Shown: positions 15,588 to 26,064, counted from the first letter of the stretch. The stretch: 64,000 nucleotides of DNA from Acidobacteriota bacterium (GCA_029263415.1 JAJCXN010000015.1:308282-372281), one strand, 5' to 3'. A program made the numbers and translations. Notes: a model not told the origin generated them from the letters alone.

Positions 15588-18500
15588 CTAAGTCAAACCC
15601 AATTGCCGGACCAAATAGGACAACGCTTGGCGCGTTAAACCTAGGCTCCGAGCAGTGGCCGACTGATTCCCGTCATGCCTTTCGAGCTCCAGGACCAGCC
15701 GCTCTCGCTTCATGTCTTCCAACCACTCGTGCCACCCGGCAAGCGCCTCGACCTCCTGTAAAGCGAGGTGCTCTGCGTCGATCAACGGCCCGCGAGCCAA
15801 CGCGCACGCTCGTTGCACGAAATTCTGAAGCTGCCGCACATTGCCCGGCCAATCGAACCGCTGCATCGCACTAAGCGCGCCCTCGCTGAATTTGAGCTCT
15901 GGCCCGAACTCGAGGCGAAAGTGCTCTGCCAGCAGCAAGACGTCGTGTCCTCGCTCGCGCAACGCCGGCAGAGTGACGATCCCCGTGTTGAGCCGATACA
16001 GAAGATCCTCGCGAAACGTCCCATCGCGAACCTGACCTTCTAGATCGCGATGTGTGGCGGTAACGATGCGCACATCCACCGACCGTGCAGTGCTCTCTCC
16101 AAGCCGTCGCACTTCCTTCTCTTGAAGAACGCGCAGCAACAAACCCTGTGCTCCAAGAGACAGGTCGCCGATCTCATCAAGGAAAACCGTGCCCCCGGTC
16201 GCAGCCTCGAACACACCTCGCCGATCCTTGTTGGCACCGGTGAACGCTCCCTTCAGATGTCCGAACAGATCCGACAAGGCAAGATGCTGATCCAAAGCAG
16301 CACAGTTCACCGGCAGAAACGGACCCCTGCGGCGCTGACTCGCATCATGAACGGACCGGGCTGCACTCTCCTTCCCGGTTCCGGTCTCGCCCAAGATCAG
16401 GAGCGGCATCTCACTGGTCGCGAGTCGGCCCAGATCGGAGTAGGCCTTGAGTAGTCGTTCGCTCTCGCCGACGACGCCTTTCGGCAGTGAACGCGAGGAC
16501 CCCGAATCAACCCGCCCAGACGCGAACGAGTCCAGAGCCAGGTTGGGCGGCGAACTGAGGATGCGAGCGACCAACAGCGCCATCGCGCGCGACCGACCGT
16601 CAAACGCGGGTGCGAGGAATCGGAATCGCGCGCCCGAAATCGACTGCTCGACGCACTCCTTCCCGCCGGGACCAACCACCAAGGTGCGCACTTCGCGCGA
16701 GTCCTCCACCTCGATCCGCACACCGGGCACACCCGCGCTCGCAAAGAGCGATCGCAGCGACTCTTCTAGCTGGTCATCACCGTCAGCGCGCTCAAGAAAC
16801 TGAGCAACCGCTTGCCAAGAGCCATCCTTGTGACCTGACACAACCTTCGCCAACCGGAGCGCGCCCGCCGTCTCCAATTCGTTGCTCGCCATCTGCAGTA
16901 CCTCGTCATCAATCTGTGCGCCGCATATCAACCCGTCAAAGATCAGCCGAGCCGCACGATACGGCTCGAGGTCTTCGCTCAACTTCACCCATTCGTCGGC
17001 CGACAGCCTGGCGACACCCAGCTCGGATTGCTGCTGTGCCAACGACACCCAGAATCGTTCCGAGGGAATCCCGCTGGCCGCGGCCTGTGCTGCGTCAGTT
17101 GCGCCTGCTTGGAGCAGCAACGCTGGTAGCTCTTCGGGTTCCAAGATGCCCTTCGGCAGTTCTCGCGGATCGATCTCAGCGTGCGCTTTGGTGCCGCGTG
17201 CTTTGGTGCCCGGTTCTTTGGCGCCGGACCCTTGATCGCCATCGTCGCAGGCCCTGACCAATGCACGGTTGGCAGCTGAGCTTCGGCCAAGCCAGGCCAA
17301 GCATCGTGCCAACAGAAGTTCGATCTCAGCGCGGATGTTGCCGCCGCGATCCACCTCGCCTAACAAGTCGAGACATTCTCTGAAGCGTCGCTCGGCGGCA
17401 CCGAGGTCGCCTCGGGCCATCAGCAGACGTCCGAACAGAGCAACGTCCATGGCTCCGCCCCGCTGGTTGCCCGACAACGCGTTCTCGCTGATCGAGCGAT
17501 GGAGAATCTCCTCCACACCCTCAAAGCGGCCACGCCGAGTGCGTATCTCGGCGAAGTTGAACAGCGTCAATGTGGTACGACTCGGTCCATCGCAGTGGCG
17601 GAGCAATCGCAACGCATGGCGGCAAGCGCGTTCGGCACCGGCAAGGTCCTCACCTAAGGCACGAGCAAGGACGGCCCCCGACCACAGCTTGCCGGCATCA
17701 AACACACGCATCGAACGACGACCCGATGCCAAGGCCGACTCAAACGCCGCCATCGCAGCAGCTGGCCGCTGTCGCGCAATAAACAAGAGGCCTAGGCTCT
17801 GCTGGTAGCGCCAATCTTCGACGATCTCGGGGTCGCGGTCGGCTGCGACTTGCAGGTGGTGCATGACGCTCTTGAGATCGTTGAGATCCCATGAGGCCTC
17901 CGCCGCTAGGATCCGTCCATAGGCGCGACCTGAACCGCGCCAACGAAGAGCCCGCTGAATCCAACCCTTGACCTCGCCCCAGTTTCCTTGGTTCGCATGG
18001 AGTCGAATCGCCGTATCGTAGAGATCGAAGCGATCGACCGAAGGCAAACTCGACCAATCAGCCTCGCGCTCCAGAAGATCCTTGAGCGCACGCGACGCCA
18101 CAGTCAACCGGCCCAGTTCATAAGCGCAGCGAAATAGTAGGAGCGTCCATCGCAGGTTCGGTCGTGCCTTCGACCCGCTGGCGCGAGCACGCTGATCTCG
18201 CGCCATCCGCTCTGCCTCATCGAACTGACCAAGGCAGTATAGGCATTCGGCCATCGTCAGTTCCTCGAGAGGAGTCTCGGGGGGAGCATTCCGCCAACGC
18301 GCAAGCGCCAGACGCCACCGGCCGGTCTCTACCAGGTCAGTGGGTGACATCGCCGCCTTCGACTCAGTTTCGAGTGGTCGCCCTCGCCACAGCGAACGGG
18401 CTCGCTCGCTGGTCACCAACTCAACCAACGCTCGAGGCTCACGAGATTCGGCCAAAGCACGCTCGCGAAACGCCGAGCCACCGACAACCCAGGAATACTC

Positions 18501-19016
18501 CGCTTCGTCGCCGGCCTGATCAGCGCCGCTGGCTTGATGGACGGCCACCATTGCCGCTCGATGCTGTTGATACCGAACATCCCATAGAAAGGGTGCGGCC
18601 CTGAGGATTCGGCCCACCTGCCCCGCCGCTGGTTGCTCCATCAAGGGGTCCTCCCAGCCGGCCAGTAACTTGCGCACCGCCTTGCGTGCCTGGCCGCGGC
18701 CTGCAACGGCATTGCGCGCACCAAACAGCCCGAGCGTCACCCGCTCGAGGACGGTTTGGGTTGCAACCAGCGATCGGCCTGGCACCATTTCCAGTCCGCC
18801 CAACACCAGTTGTTCATCGAGCACGGCGCTCTGCAAGGGGCGAGCATCCTCGACGCCGGCCAGAGTCGACTGCCTGAGCTGGGCATGCGCAAGCACGCAG
18901 GCGAGCTGTAACACAACACCAACGCGATGACCATCGCTCAGGTGGCGGTCATAGAGGCCTTGGCAAGCCTCAAGCTCCGAAACCTTACGCAGGGCGCCGT
19001 GCTGCAAACCGACCAA
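15588..19016 (-). CDS. Sigma54-dependent activator with large TPR-like N-terminal region
   Basis: A 1142-residue enhancer-binding protein. The C-terminal third is complete: Walker [19 protein letters not shown] (near 875), the sigma54 contact loop [13 protein letters not shown] (near 924), Walker [19 protein letters not shown], the sensor region [20 protein letters not shown], and a Fis-type HTH at the end ([20 protein letters not shown]). The first 750 or so residues are helical repeats that look like TPR (for example [17 protein letters not shown] and [14 protein letters not shown]). There is no receiver or GAF domain, so it probably senses a protein or peptide. It lies directly upstream of the sigma54-type pilin promoter. 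The exact start is uncertain. Confidence 0.9.
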   Translation of the reverse strand: MVGLQHGALRKVSELEACQGLYDRHLSDGHRVGVVLQLACVLAHAQLRQSTLAGVEDARPLQSAVLDEQLVLGGLEMVPGRSLVATQTVLERVTLGLFGARNAVAGRGQARKAVRKLLAGWEDPLMEQPAAGQVGRILRAAPFLWDVRYQQHRAAMVAVHQASGADQAGDEAEYSWVVGGSAFRERALAESREPRALVELVTSERARSLWRGRPLETESKAAMSPTDLVETGRWRLALARWRNAPPETPLEELTMAECLYCLGQFDEAERMARDQRARASGSKARPNLRWTLLLFRCAYELGRLTVASRALKDLLEREADWSSLPSVDRFDLYDTAIRLHANQGNWGEVKGWIQRALRWRGSGRAYGRILAAEASWDLNDLKSVMHHLQVAADRDPEIVEDWRYQQSLGLLFIARQRPAAAMAAFESALASGRRSMRVFDAGKLWSGAVLARALGEDLAGAERACRHALRLLRHCDGPSRTTLTLFNFAEIRTRRGRFEGVEEILHRSISENALSGNQRGGAMDVALFGRLLMARGDLGAAERRFRECLDLLGEVDRGGNIRAEIELLLARCLAWLGRSSAANRALVRACDDGDQGSGAKEPGTKARGTKAHAEIDPRELPKGILEPEELPALLLQAGATDAAQAAASGIPSERFWVSLAQQQSELGVARLSADEWVKLSEDLEPYRAARLIFDGLICGAQIDDEVLQMASNELETAGALRLAKVVSGHKDGSWQAVAQFLERADGDDQLEESLRSLFASAGVPGVRIEVEDSREVRTLVVGPGGKECVEQSISGARFRFLAPAFDGRSRAMALLVARILSSPPNLALDSFASGRVDSGSSRSLPKGVVGESERLLKAYSDLGRLATSEMPLLILGETGTGKESAARSVHDASQRRRGPFLPVNCAALDQHLALSDLFGHLKGAFTGANKDRRGVFEAATGGTVFLDEIGDLSLGAQGLLLRVLQEKEVRRLGESTARSVDVRIVTATHRDLEGQVRDGTFREDLLYRLNTGIVTLPALRERGHDVLLLAEHFRLEFGPELKFSEGALSAMQRFDWPGNVRQLQNFVQRACALARGPLIDAEHLALQEVEALAGWHEWLEDMKRERLVLELERHDGNQSATARSLGLTRQALSYLVRQLGLT
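17183..17227. repeat. Three 15-bp tandem repeats inside the sigma54 activator gene
   Basis: Units at 17183-17197, 17198-17212 and 17213-17227 share a core like GCTTTGGTGCC. They encode, on the minus strand, the five-residue units [10 protein letters not shown] and RGTKA in the linker region. The frame is preserved. Confidence 0.7.
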
Positions 19017-19119
19017 CTACCCAAGCCCCGCGCCGGGGTCGACCACACTGTCGAGCAAAGGCAAAGCTTGATTCATCGGTTCCTCGCTCGGCAGGTGCCG
19101 GAGCAGGAACCTGATGAGC

Positions 19120-20478
19120 CTAGGTGGGCAGAAGTCGAAAAAGGTCTAACCAAAACTCAGGGTACGACTTGGCAACAACCCCTGGGTCAAGGATCTCGAG
19201 GGGGCGCTTCAGCCCGACCAGCGCAGCGCTCATCGCGATGCGATGGTCGTCGTATGTCGCGATCGCGGACGGCGGACCGGAGACCGGCTCGGTCAACCAT
19301 TCAGGCCGACCGTCGATCTCGAGTCCGTCATCAGTCTCGCGAACTGTGATTCCCAGTTTCGACCATTCTAGGGCAACTGCTCGCAATCGATCGCTTTCTT
19401 TGACACGGAGATGAGCAACATTGCGAATCTTGGTTGTGCCCGGACAGAACGCCGCGACCGCAGCCAGCGTCGGTACCTGATCGGGCATGTCGCCTAGATC
19501 AACGTCCAGAGCACGCTGCGGCCGTCCGCTGAACCGAACAGCACCGGCGTGTTCTCCACTCGAAGGCATCCACTCAATCTCACCCCCGGCAGCGACCAGC
19601 ACGTCCAAGAACTTCCGATCGCCTTGAGGAGACCTCGGATCAAGCCCTTCGATCAACACACTGCCGCCAGAGATCATCGCGGCTGCTGCTGGATAGGCTG
19701 CGGCCGAGTAGTCAGCCTCGATCTCGAAGACGTCATGCTCTTGCCCGCTCAAGTCGAAGGGTTCGACCACCCAACGGCTGCTGCCAGCCCTGGCAACCTC
19801 GCACCGCGGCGCCTCAGCGCCAAAACGCTCAATCGCTGCCAGCGTCACATCGACGTAAGGCGTCGACACCAAGGAACTCACTTCGATCACCGTTGTTGAG
19901 TCGAGGAAGCCACACGCCATCAACAAGGCCGAAAGATACTGGCTCGATTCGCCGGCATCAATACTGGTGTGGCCAGCACGCAGTGACCCGCCCTGGATCC
20001 TGAGTGGCGCACAGCCCTCGCGACCCAAAAACTCAATCTCAGCGCCAAGCTTACGCAGCGCCGTAACCAGCGGCGCAATCGGCCGTTCCCGCAACCGCTC
20101 GGTACCATCGACGACAGTGACGCCGTCCAACACACAGCAGGTTGCCACAAGGAAACGGAACATCGTGCCAGCGTTGCCGCAATCGATCCTGGGGGGTTCG
20201 GCGCTGACCGGCACCAAGGAGCCACCCGGTTTAAGCAGTAGGTCCTGCGCGTCACCAGAAACACCCCATCCGCGGGCAGCAAATGCGCCCTGAAACAGAT
20301 CGAGGTCTTGGGCAGCCAGGAGCTTGATGATCCGCTGACCTCGGCCCTTGAGCATCGTCAAATTCATCATGCGATGCGAGACACTCTTCGAGGACGGCGG
20401 CCGCACGACACCATCGACGGTGAGCCCCACGGGCACCGCAACGCGGGCTCGGTCGAGCCAGCCTTCAGATTCGCTCAT
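19120..20478 (-). CDS. aroA: 3-phosphoshikimate 1-carboxyvinyltransferase (EPSP synthase)
   Basis: Sixth step of the shikimate pathway: shikimate 3-phosphate plus PEP gives EPSP. Motifs: RPPSSKSVSHRMMNL (substrate Lys/Ser), IDCGNAGTMFRFLVA, DGTERLRERPIAPLV, SSQYLSALLMACGF, EADYSAAAYPAAAA, and VKESDRLRAV near the end with DDHRIAMSAALVGL. I use the ATG at 20478, which overlaps the stop of the upstream gene as ATGA and gives 452 residues. The frame is open further up to an ATG at 20511. NAGT rather than NSGT marks a less common but known variant. Confidence 0.94.
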   Translation of the reverse strand: MSESEGWLDRARVAVPVGLTVDGVVRPPSSKSVSHRMMNLTMLKGRGQRIIKLLAAQDLDLFQGAFAARGWGVSGDAQDLLLKPGGSLVPVSAEPPRIDCGNAGTMFRFLVATCCVLDGVTVVDGTERLRERPIAPLVTALRKLGAEIEFLGREGCAPLRIQGGSLRAGHTSIDAGESSQYLSALLMACGFLDSTTVIEVSSLVSTPYVDVTLAAIERFGAEAPRCEVARAGSSRWVVEPFDLSGQEHDVFEIEADYSAAAYPAAAAMISGGSVLIEGLDPRSPQGDRKFLDVLVAAGGEIEWMPSSGEHAGAVRFSGRPQRALDVDLGDMPDQVPTLAAVAAFCPGTTKIRNVAHLRVKESDRLRAVALEWSKLGITVRETDDGLEIDGRPEWLTEPVSGPPSAIATYDDHRIAMSAALVGLKRPLEILDPGVVAKSYPEFWLDLFRLLPT

Positions 20479-21176
20479 CAACGCGACACCTCTCCACTCG
20501 CCGTTAGCCAACGCATTTCTCGGTGCCTGAACCAGGCATCCAACAACCAGACTTCCCCTCCAGCGACGTCAATACGGTGCGGTTCGTGGAAGTGGCCTAA
20601 CACCAGTACGTCTGCATCGGTGTTGATGCGGGTCTGAGCAAACCGCTGGATCGACTGCACCGGAATCTCCTGCTTGTGCTTGAAGTTCGAACGCGACAAG
20701 CGTTGTTCGGTGCGGTGCACCAGGCGTTTTGCAATGTTCCCAGGAACCCGACGCACGAGGAACTCAGTCGGTGCACTCTTCGACAACCACCGCCAGAATC
20801 GATACTGCCGATCGTTGTCATTCAAACCATCCCCGTGCACGAACCAGAACCGACGCCCTTCATGAACGAGTGAGTACTCAAGGTGAATGCCGTCAAAGGC
20901 ATCAGCATAGATACTGCCGCTCAAGAAAAAGTCGCGATTGCCTTCGATGTAGTCCACCCGCACGCCACGCCCTCGCAGCCGACGGAGCGCGTCGACAACT
21001 TCAACGATCTCTGGAGTTTCGTAGCGTGGGTCGCCAACCCAGACATGAAAGAGGTCGCCCATCAACACCAGGTTGTCGCACGCGCTAGGCCCAAGTGCGT
21101 CGAGCTGCTCGACCAACGGCCCGGCTGGGCCACCCGGGCCGCCAATGTGTGCGTCAGCAATCAGAGCGATCGACAC
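20478..21176 (-). CDS. lpxH: UDP-2,3-diacylglucosamine hydrolase-like metallophosphoesterase
   Basis: Calcineurin-fold hydrolase resembling LpxH, which makes lipid X in lipid A synthesis at the inner membrane. Metal-site motifs: IADAHIGG (where LpxH has SDxH), LVLMGDLFHVWVGD, IEGNRDFFL, WFVHGDGLN and LVLGHFHEPH. The 232-residue length fits LpxH. The segment FWRWLSKSAPTEFL matches the LpxH-type insertion region. It overlaps aroA by four bases. Another UDP-sugar or general phosphoesterase cannot be excluded, so the symbol is tentative. Confidence 0.8.
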   Translation of the reverse strand: MSIALIADAHIGGPGGPAGPLVEQLDALGPSACDNLVLMGDLFHVWVGDPRYETPEIVEVVDALRRLRGRGVRVDYIEGNRDFFLSGSIYADAFDGIHLEYSLVHEGRRFWFVHGDGLNDNDRQYRFWRWLSKSAPTEFLVRRVPGNIAKRLVHRTEQRLSRSNFKHKQEIPVQSIQRFAQTRINTDADVLVLGHFHEPHRIDVAGGEVWLLDAWFRHREMRWLTASGEVSR

Positions 21177-21212
21177 TGCCGAGTTCTCCCTTGAAGAACA
21201 CCAAAAGGAACG

Positions 21213-22328
21213 CTAGAGAATCTGAAACGACGGTCGCTTCTTCGCTTCCTTGGCAACTTCCTCGATCATCGCTTCAGCGATCTTGCCAAAGGCCAACGCA
21301 TGAGCACCATCGGGATCAGCGGCGACCACCGGCACGCCGTCATCGCCACCGCGAACGATGGCTGGGTCGAGCGGGATACCGCCCAAGAAGCGGCAGTCCA
21401 ACACCTCAGCGGTATGCCGTGCTCCATCTTGCTTGAAGATGTAGCTCACCTCGCCGCACTTGGGGCAAGCGAACCCCGACATGTTCTCAACCATGCCCAG
21501 CACCGGTACATTGACCTTACGGAACATCGCCAAGCCCTTGCGCGCGTCGATCAAGGCAACGTCTTGCGGAGTCGAGACAATCAACGCCCCAGAGAGCGGC
21601 ACCTTCTGCGTCAAGGTGAGTTGCGCGTCGCCGGTCCCAGGCGGCAGATCAACGAGCAAAAAGTCGAGCTCCCCCCAGGCGACGTCGCCCAGCAACTGCT
21701 CGATAGCCTTCATCACCATTGGCCCGCGCCAGATCACCGGAGTGTCCACATCCAACACAAACCCCAACGACATCACCCGTACGCCGTGCTTCTCGAACGG
21801 CAGCAGCTTCTCGTCAATCACCCGCGGCCTAGCTTCGATTCCGAACATCAAAGGTACCGAAGGGCCGTAAATATCGGCATCCATGAGCCCAACCGAGTGG
21901 CCCATTTGGGCGAGCCGAACCGCCAGGTTCGAGGCCACCGTAGACTTGCCGACGCCGCCCTTGCCACTGGCAATTGCAACCACGTACTTGATCCCCTTCA
22001 ACAGACTCGGATCGGCAGCGATCGCCTTCTGCTGCGCGGCTTCCGGCTTCACCGGCGCCACCACTTCGACCGAGACGCGAGCTCGTGAGATGTCCTTGAG
22101 CGCAACCAGCGCTTCCTCGGTTGCAGCACGCAGGGTGTCGCCCACGCCGGGATTGTGGGTGTTGACCTTGAGCTTGACCGCGGCTGTCGCGCTGCCGTCT
22201 TCATCGAACACGGCAACCTCGCGCACGAAACCAAAGGAGACAATGTCGCGAGTCATGCCGGGAAAGCTCACCGTCTTGAGGGCCGCCCAGACCAGCGCCT
22301 CGCGGGGATCGTTGTCTTGCGTGTTCAT
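21213..22328 (-). CDS. apbC: Mrp/ApbC family iron-sulfur carrier ATPase
   Basis: P-loop NTPase that carries or transfers Fe-S clusters. It has an N-terminal MIP18-like domain (residues 8-100) fused to a Mrp domain with deviant Walker A IASGKGGVGKSTVASNLA, DADIYGPSVPLMFG, and LLVDLPPGTGDAQLTL. The conserved ENMSGFACPKCGE carries the CxxC that binds the cluster. At 371 residues it has normal length. It sits between plsC and the lpxH-like gene on the minus strand; the operon looks mixed housekeeping. Confidence 0.94.
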   Translation of the reverse strand: MNTQDNDPREALVWAALKTVSFPGMTRDIVSFGFVREVAVFDEDGSATAAVKLKVNTHNPGVGDTLRAATEEALVALKDISRARVSVEVVAPVKPEAAQQKAIAADPSLLKGIKYVVAIASGKGGVGKSTVASNLAVRLAQMGHSVGLMDADIYGPSVPLMFGIEARPRVIDEKLLPFEKHGVRVMSLGFVLDVDTPVIWRGPMVMKAIEQLLGDVAWGELDFLLVDLPPGTGDAQLTLTQKVPLSGALIVSTPQDVALIDARKGLAMFRKVNVPVLGMVENMSGFACPKCGEVSYIFKQDGARHTAEVLDCRFLGGIPLDPAIVRGGDDGVPVVAADPDGAHALAFGKIAEAMIEEVAKEAKKRPSFQIL

Positions 22329-22428
22329 GTCACCGCGCCAGAAGAATTTGAGTAGATCATTTGGTGGCCAGCCGCTCTTAGCGCGACACCAGGGAGCCGG
22401 GACAATACCAGGGGACCAACCAGAGAGT

Positions 22429-23181
22429 TCATCCGTCGGTAGCCAACGGCTCGCCCGACAAACGCGAGACCTCGTTGCGCAGGGTTTCTAGAGCCTCGCG
22501 CTTCCCACGGACACCTGCGCTCTTGGCATCGAACGGTCGACCGTAGCGGACAGTGACCGTGCCAGGCTTGACCAAAATGCTCCCCTTAGGGCGCAGCGAA
22601 CGAGTCCCTTGCACACCCACCGGCACAATCTGAACGCCAGCGCGCAAAGCGATCAGCAGGCCGCCGGGCTTGAACGGTTGAATCTCTCCGCTCAGCGAAC
22701 GAGTCTCCTCCGGAAACACGAGTATCGAGCGGCCCAACTCCAGCTGTTCGGACGCAGCGCGCAAAGCAGCCTTCGCGGCACCCGCGCCTGCGCCCCGATC
22801 GACCGGCACGAACCCTGCCTTCTTCATGGCGAAACCGAAGATTGGCAGGGAGAACAACGACCTCTTGGCCAGGAATCGAGCGTCAACGGGCAACGTATCG
22901 AGCAACGCCGGTACGTCATAGAGACTTTGGTGGTTCGCGAAGAACACATATCGAGCATCAGGGTCGAGCTCGACTTCGCGTTCGGCACGGATCCGGACAG
23001 CTCCTGAGCGGATCACCGATCCTCCCCACCAACGGGCGCACCGAAACGGCAACGTGCTGTTCGGGCTCACTGCGCCGCTGAGTGCCGCCACCGAAGCAAA
23101 AAACAGCGAGCCCACTAGCCAGTAGGCGTTGCTGAAAATGGTGACTAAGACTTGGACCAGAATCTGGATGGCGAACTTCAT
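22429..23181 (-). CDS. plsC: 1-acyl-sn-glycerol-3-phosphate acyltransferase
   Basis: Membrane acyltransferase that makes phosphatidic acid. A hydrophobic N-terminus (FAIQILVQVLVTIFSNAYWLVG) anchors it. The catalytic H(X)4D box is FANHQSLYDVPALL, followed by KRSLFSLPIFGFAMKKAGFVPVDRG and the substrate block ILVFPEETRSLSG; the usual FPEGTRS has E in place of G. At 250 residues it fits the family. It is divergent from the Mla genes. Confidence 0.92.
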   Translation of the reverse strand: MKFAIQILVQVLVTIFSNAYWLVGSLFFASVAALSGAVSPNSTLPFRCARWWGGSVIRSGAVRIRAEREVELDPDARYVFFANHQSLYDVPALLDTLPVDARFLAKRSLFSLPIFGFAMKKAGFVPVDRGAGAGAAKAALRAASEQLELGRSILVFPEETRSLSGEIQPFKPGGLLIALRAGVQIVPVGVQGTRSLRPKGSILVKPGTVTVRYGRPFDAKSAGVRGKREALETLRNEVSRLSGEPLATDG

Positions 23182-23390
23182 TAAGCGAACGTTTCTAAGG
23201 ACCTAGCGCACGCGAGCCACGCAGCGGGTTTCAGTGAGCGGTGATGCTAGCAACTTAGGGTCAATCAACAACTTCCGGCGAAAGCGAACGAAAGCAGCGC
23301 TAGACTGCATTCTGTTCGAATCTCTTACCCTGAACGGCTATTCGCGCTCACCGCCGATGCTCCGTTGTTGCTCCTCGACCACCGTTCTAG

Positions 23391-24152
23391 ATGCTGAGTC
23401 AAATCACCTTCTTCTTACAGACCCTTGGCGAACTGGCCAGCCTCACCGGCCGTGCGTTCATTGCGCTGGTGACTCCCAAGTATGAGATTGGCCTTTGGCT
23501 CCGCCAGATGGAGTATCTGGGGGTGCGATCGCTTCCGGTCGCCGCCATCACCACCCTTTTCACCGGCATGGTACTGGCGCTCCAGACCGCATACGGACTT
23601 CCCGAACTTGGGGTGAAGTACTACATCGGCACGGTGGTATCCAAAACCCTGACCCGCGAACTCGGCCCAGTGCTGGTGGCCCTGATCGTGGGCGGCCGCA
23701 TCGGCTCAGGCATGACCGCCGAACTCGGCACCATGAAAGTTACCGAGCAAATCGACGCACTACGCTCGATGGCCACAGATCCAGTCAAAAAGCTGGTCGC
23801 GCCCAAGCTTGCCGCAACGCTGCTGATGGTCCCAGCACTGACCATCCTCGGCGACGCGATCGGCATCTTCGGCGGCCTGCTGATCGGTGTCTACCAACTG
23901 CATTTGCCACTGGGCGTCTACGTCAATGACGTCACCAGTAACCTCACCTTGAGCGATATCTTAAGCGGTGTAGGCAAGTCGTTCTTCTTCGCCTATTTCA
24001 TCGCGATCATCGGCTGCTACAACGGTCTAAAAGCACAAGGCGGTGCAGACGGTGTTGGACGCGCCACCACCAACACAGTGGTGTGGACCGCCATCGTGGT
24101 TTTGGTCTCTGACTTCTTCTTGACCAAGTTGTTCGTGCTATTCGAAGGATAG
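23391..24152 (+). CDS. mlaE: MlaE/YrbE-type ABC transporter permease
   Basis: Inner-membrane permease of the Mla phospholipid transport system. 253 residues with five to six hydrophobic segments. Family motifs: FFLQTLGELASLTGRAF, VRSLPVAAITTLFTGMVLAL, YYIGTVVSKTLTRELGPVL, GRIGSGMTAELGTMKVTEQIDAL and the C-terminal CYNGLKAQGGADGVGRATTN. It starts a plus-strand operon with the matching ATPase (21 bases later) and MCE protein. Confidence 0.95.
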   Translation: MLSQITFFLQTLGELASLTGRAFIALVTPKYEIGLWLRQMEYLGVRSLPVAAITTLFTGMVLALQTAYGLPELGVKYYIGTVVSKTLTRELGPVLVALIVGGRIGSGMTAELGTMKVTEQIDALRSMATDPVKKLVAPKLAATLLMVPALTILGDAIGIFGGLLIGVYQLHLPLGVYVNDVTSNLTLSDILSGVGKSFFFAYFIAIIGCYNGLKAQGGADGVGRATTNTVVWTAIVVLVSDFFLTKLFVLFEG

Positions 24153-24173
24153 GGGCGAAGGACCACAACACTC

Positions 24174-24920
24174 ATGGCACTCTTTCAAGTTCGCGAACTC
24201 ACCAAATCGTACGGACCGCGCGTCATCCTCGATCGACTCAGCTTCGACATCGAGAAGGGCGAGGTCTTTATCATTCTCGGCCGCTCAGGCACCGGTAAGA
24301 GCGTCGCTTTGCGCCAACTCAACGGGCTCGAAGAGCCCGACAGTGGTTCGGTCAACTTTGACGGCGAGGACATCTCTTCGCTCACCGAGCGTGAGCTTTA
24401 CCCGGTGCGTCGCCGCATCGCAATGCTGTTTCAGTCGGGGGCTCTGTTTGATTCGTTCAACGTTCTCGAGAACGTGGGTTTCCCACTCAAAGAGCACACC
24501 GACCTCAACGATGACGAGATCAGGGCACGCGTCTCAGAAGCCCTCAAGCGGGTTCGACTCGACGGCATTCTGGACAAGTTTCCTGCTTCGCTTTCTGGCG
24601 GCATGCGCAAACGAGTCGCTCTCGCAAGATCGCTAGTCCTGGACCCAGAAGTTGTGCTGTTCGATGAGCCGACCACCGGCCTCGATCCCATGACCGCAGC
24701 CACCATTGGACACCTGATCAGGGACAATCAGCGCGAGCTCGGTGTCACCTGCGTAGTGGTTACTCACGACCTAGCGTTGGCCCGGCTGGTCGGAGACCGA
24801 CTGGCCTTCTTGGACCAGGGTCGATTCCGCTTCCTTGGCAACTGGGAAGAAGCTTCACAAACTGATGATCCATTGCTGCGCGATTTTCTCGCTGGCAGGG
24901 AGGAAACTGATGCGCAATGA
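24174..24920 (+). CDS. mlaF: MlaF-type ABC transporter ATP-binding protein
   Basis: ATPase partner of the MlaE-type permease. Walker A ILGRSGTGKSVALRQLNG, Q-loop AMLFQSGALFDSFNV, signature LSGGMRKRVALARSLVLDP, Walker B VVLFDEPTTGLDPMT, and the H-loop VVVTHDLALARLVGD. 248 residues. The MRKR signature, in place of the common MRQR, is typical of MlaF. Its stop codon lies 11 bases inside the start of the next gene. Confidence 0.95.
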   Translation: MALFQVRELTKSYGPRVILDRLSFDIEKGEVFIILGRSGTGKSVALRQLNGLEEPDSGSVNFDGEDISSLTERELYPVRRRIAMLFQSGALFDSFNVLENVGFPLKEHTDLNDDEIRARVSEALKRVRLDGILDKFPASLSGGMRKRVALARSLVLDPEVVLFDEPTTGLDPMTAATIGHLIRDNQRELGVTCVVVTHDLALARLVGDRLAFLDQGRFRFLGNWEEASQTDDPLLRDFLAGREETDAQ

Positions 24921-26064
24921 CGCCAGTATGACCAAAGTAGGCCTGACCGTTCTTCTAGCAGTGATCGTCCTGGCCGCCGCCATTCTCGTCATCGGGGAGC
25001 GCTCGTTCCTGTTCACCAGCACCAGCTCCTACTCCGTGCGCTTCGAAAACGTGGGCGGGCTCGATCAAGGCAGCCCAGTTCAACTCAACGGCGTGGTTGT
25101 CGGCCGAGTCAAGGACATCGTCTTGTCGCGGAACGTTGAGGAGTCTCTGCTCCTGGTGTGGATTGAGATCGAGTCCAAATACACTGACAGGATCCGCACC
25201 GACTCGATCGCTCGGATTAAGAGCCTCGGACTTCTCGGCGACAAATTCGTGCAGGTCGTCTCAGGGAGCTCAACGGAGCCGAAGATCGAGGCCGGCGGCG
25301 AGATCCCCGGCGGCCAGCCCACCGACGTCGACTCGCTCATCCGATCAGGCGAAGACGTCGCCGACTACGTGGTCTCTACCGCCCGCTCCTTGACCGCCAT
25401 TCTCGGTCGGCTCGAGCGCGGTGAAGGCGTCGTGGGCGAGCTCCTGGCCGGCCAGGGTGGCCCTCGGATCACTGAAAGTCTGACCAAAACTCTAGCCTCA
25501 GTTGACCGCGTGGCGACCACTATCGACGCTGGCAAAGGACCGGTGGGGCGCCTCATCTCCGACGAGCAGCTGGCCAATCAGATCGCGACGTCCGTCTCAA
25601 CCGTAGAGTCGCTCCTAGCTGACATCCAAGACGGGGACGGCATGCTCAAGAGTTTGACCAGCGATCAAGAAACCAAAGAGAGCTTCCAGCGAACCCTGAG
25701 CGGTCTGGAGACAGCGGTCGCCGACTTGGGCTCGGTGGCCAAGAATCTCAAGGAGAAACAGGGTTTGGCAGGCCGCTTGGTCAACGACGAGGAGTACGCT
25801 ACCCGACTCCTCGAGCGACTCGAGTCGGTGGTCACCAACCTCGATCATGTCACCGGCCGCGTCGCTCAAGGTGACGGTTCGATCGCGCGCATGATCAACG
25901 AGCCTGAGCTCTATGAAGCGATCAACGACATTGTGGTTGGAATCAATGACTCCAAAATGCTGCGCTGGTTGATCAGGAATCGGCAAAAGCAAGGGATCGA
26001 GAAACGGTACAAAGCTGCCCAAGCTGAAACCGAGGACGCCAACCAGGGCGCAGGCTTCCGCTAA
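24910..26064 (+). CDS. mlaD: MlaD/MCE-domain substrate-binding protein
   Basis: Periplasmic lipid-binding partner of MlaE/F. I chose the ATG at 24910 (MRNDASMTKVGLTV) because GGGAGGAAACTG precedes it and it overlaps mlaF by 11 bases; 384 residues. One N-terminal membrane helix (VGLTVLLAVIVLAAAILVIG) is followed by a single MCE domain with SYSVRFENVGGLDQGSPVQLNGVVVGRVKDI and IARIKSLGLLGDKFVQV. A long helical tail carries repeated modules (GEGVVGELLAG, GKGPVGRLISDEQ, GLAGRLVNDEEYA), typical of long MCE proteins in diderms that form a tube or needle. Confidence 0.93.
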   Translation: MRNDASMTKVGLTVLLAVIVLAAAILVIGERSFLFTSTSSYSVRFENVGGLDQGSPVQLNGVVVGRVKDIVLSRNVEESLLLVWIEIESKYTDRIRTDSIARIKSLGLLGDKFVQVVSGSSTEPKIEAGGEIPGGQPTDVDSLIRSGEDVADYVVSTARSLTAILGRLERGEGVVGELLAGQGGPRITESLTKTLASVDRVATTIDAGKGPVGRLISDEQLANQIATSVSTVESLLADIQDGDGMLKSLTSDQETKESFQRTLSGLETAVADLGSVAKNLKEKQGLAGRLVNDEEYATRLLERLESVVTNLDHVTGRVAQGDGSIARMINEPELYEAINDIVVGINDSKMLRWLIRNRQKQGIEKRYKAAQAETEDANQGAGFR

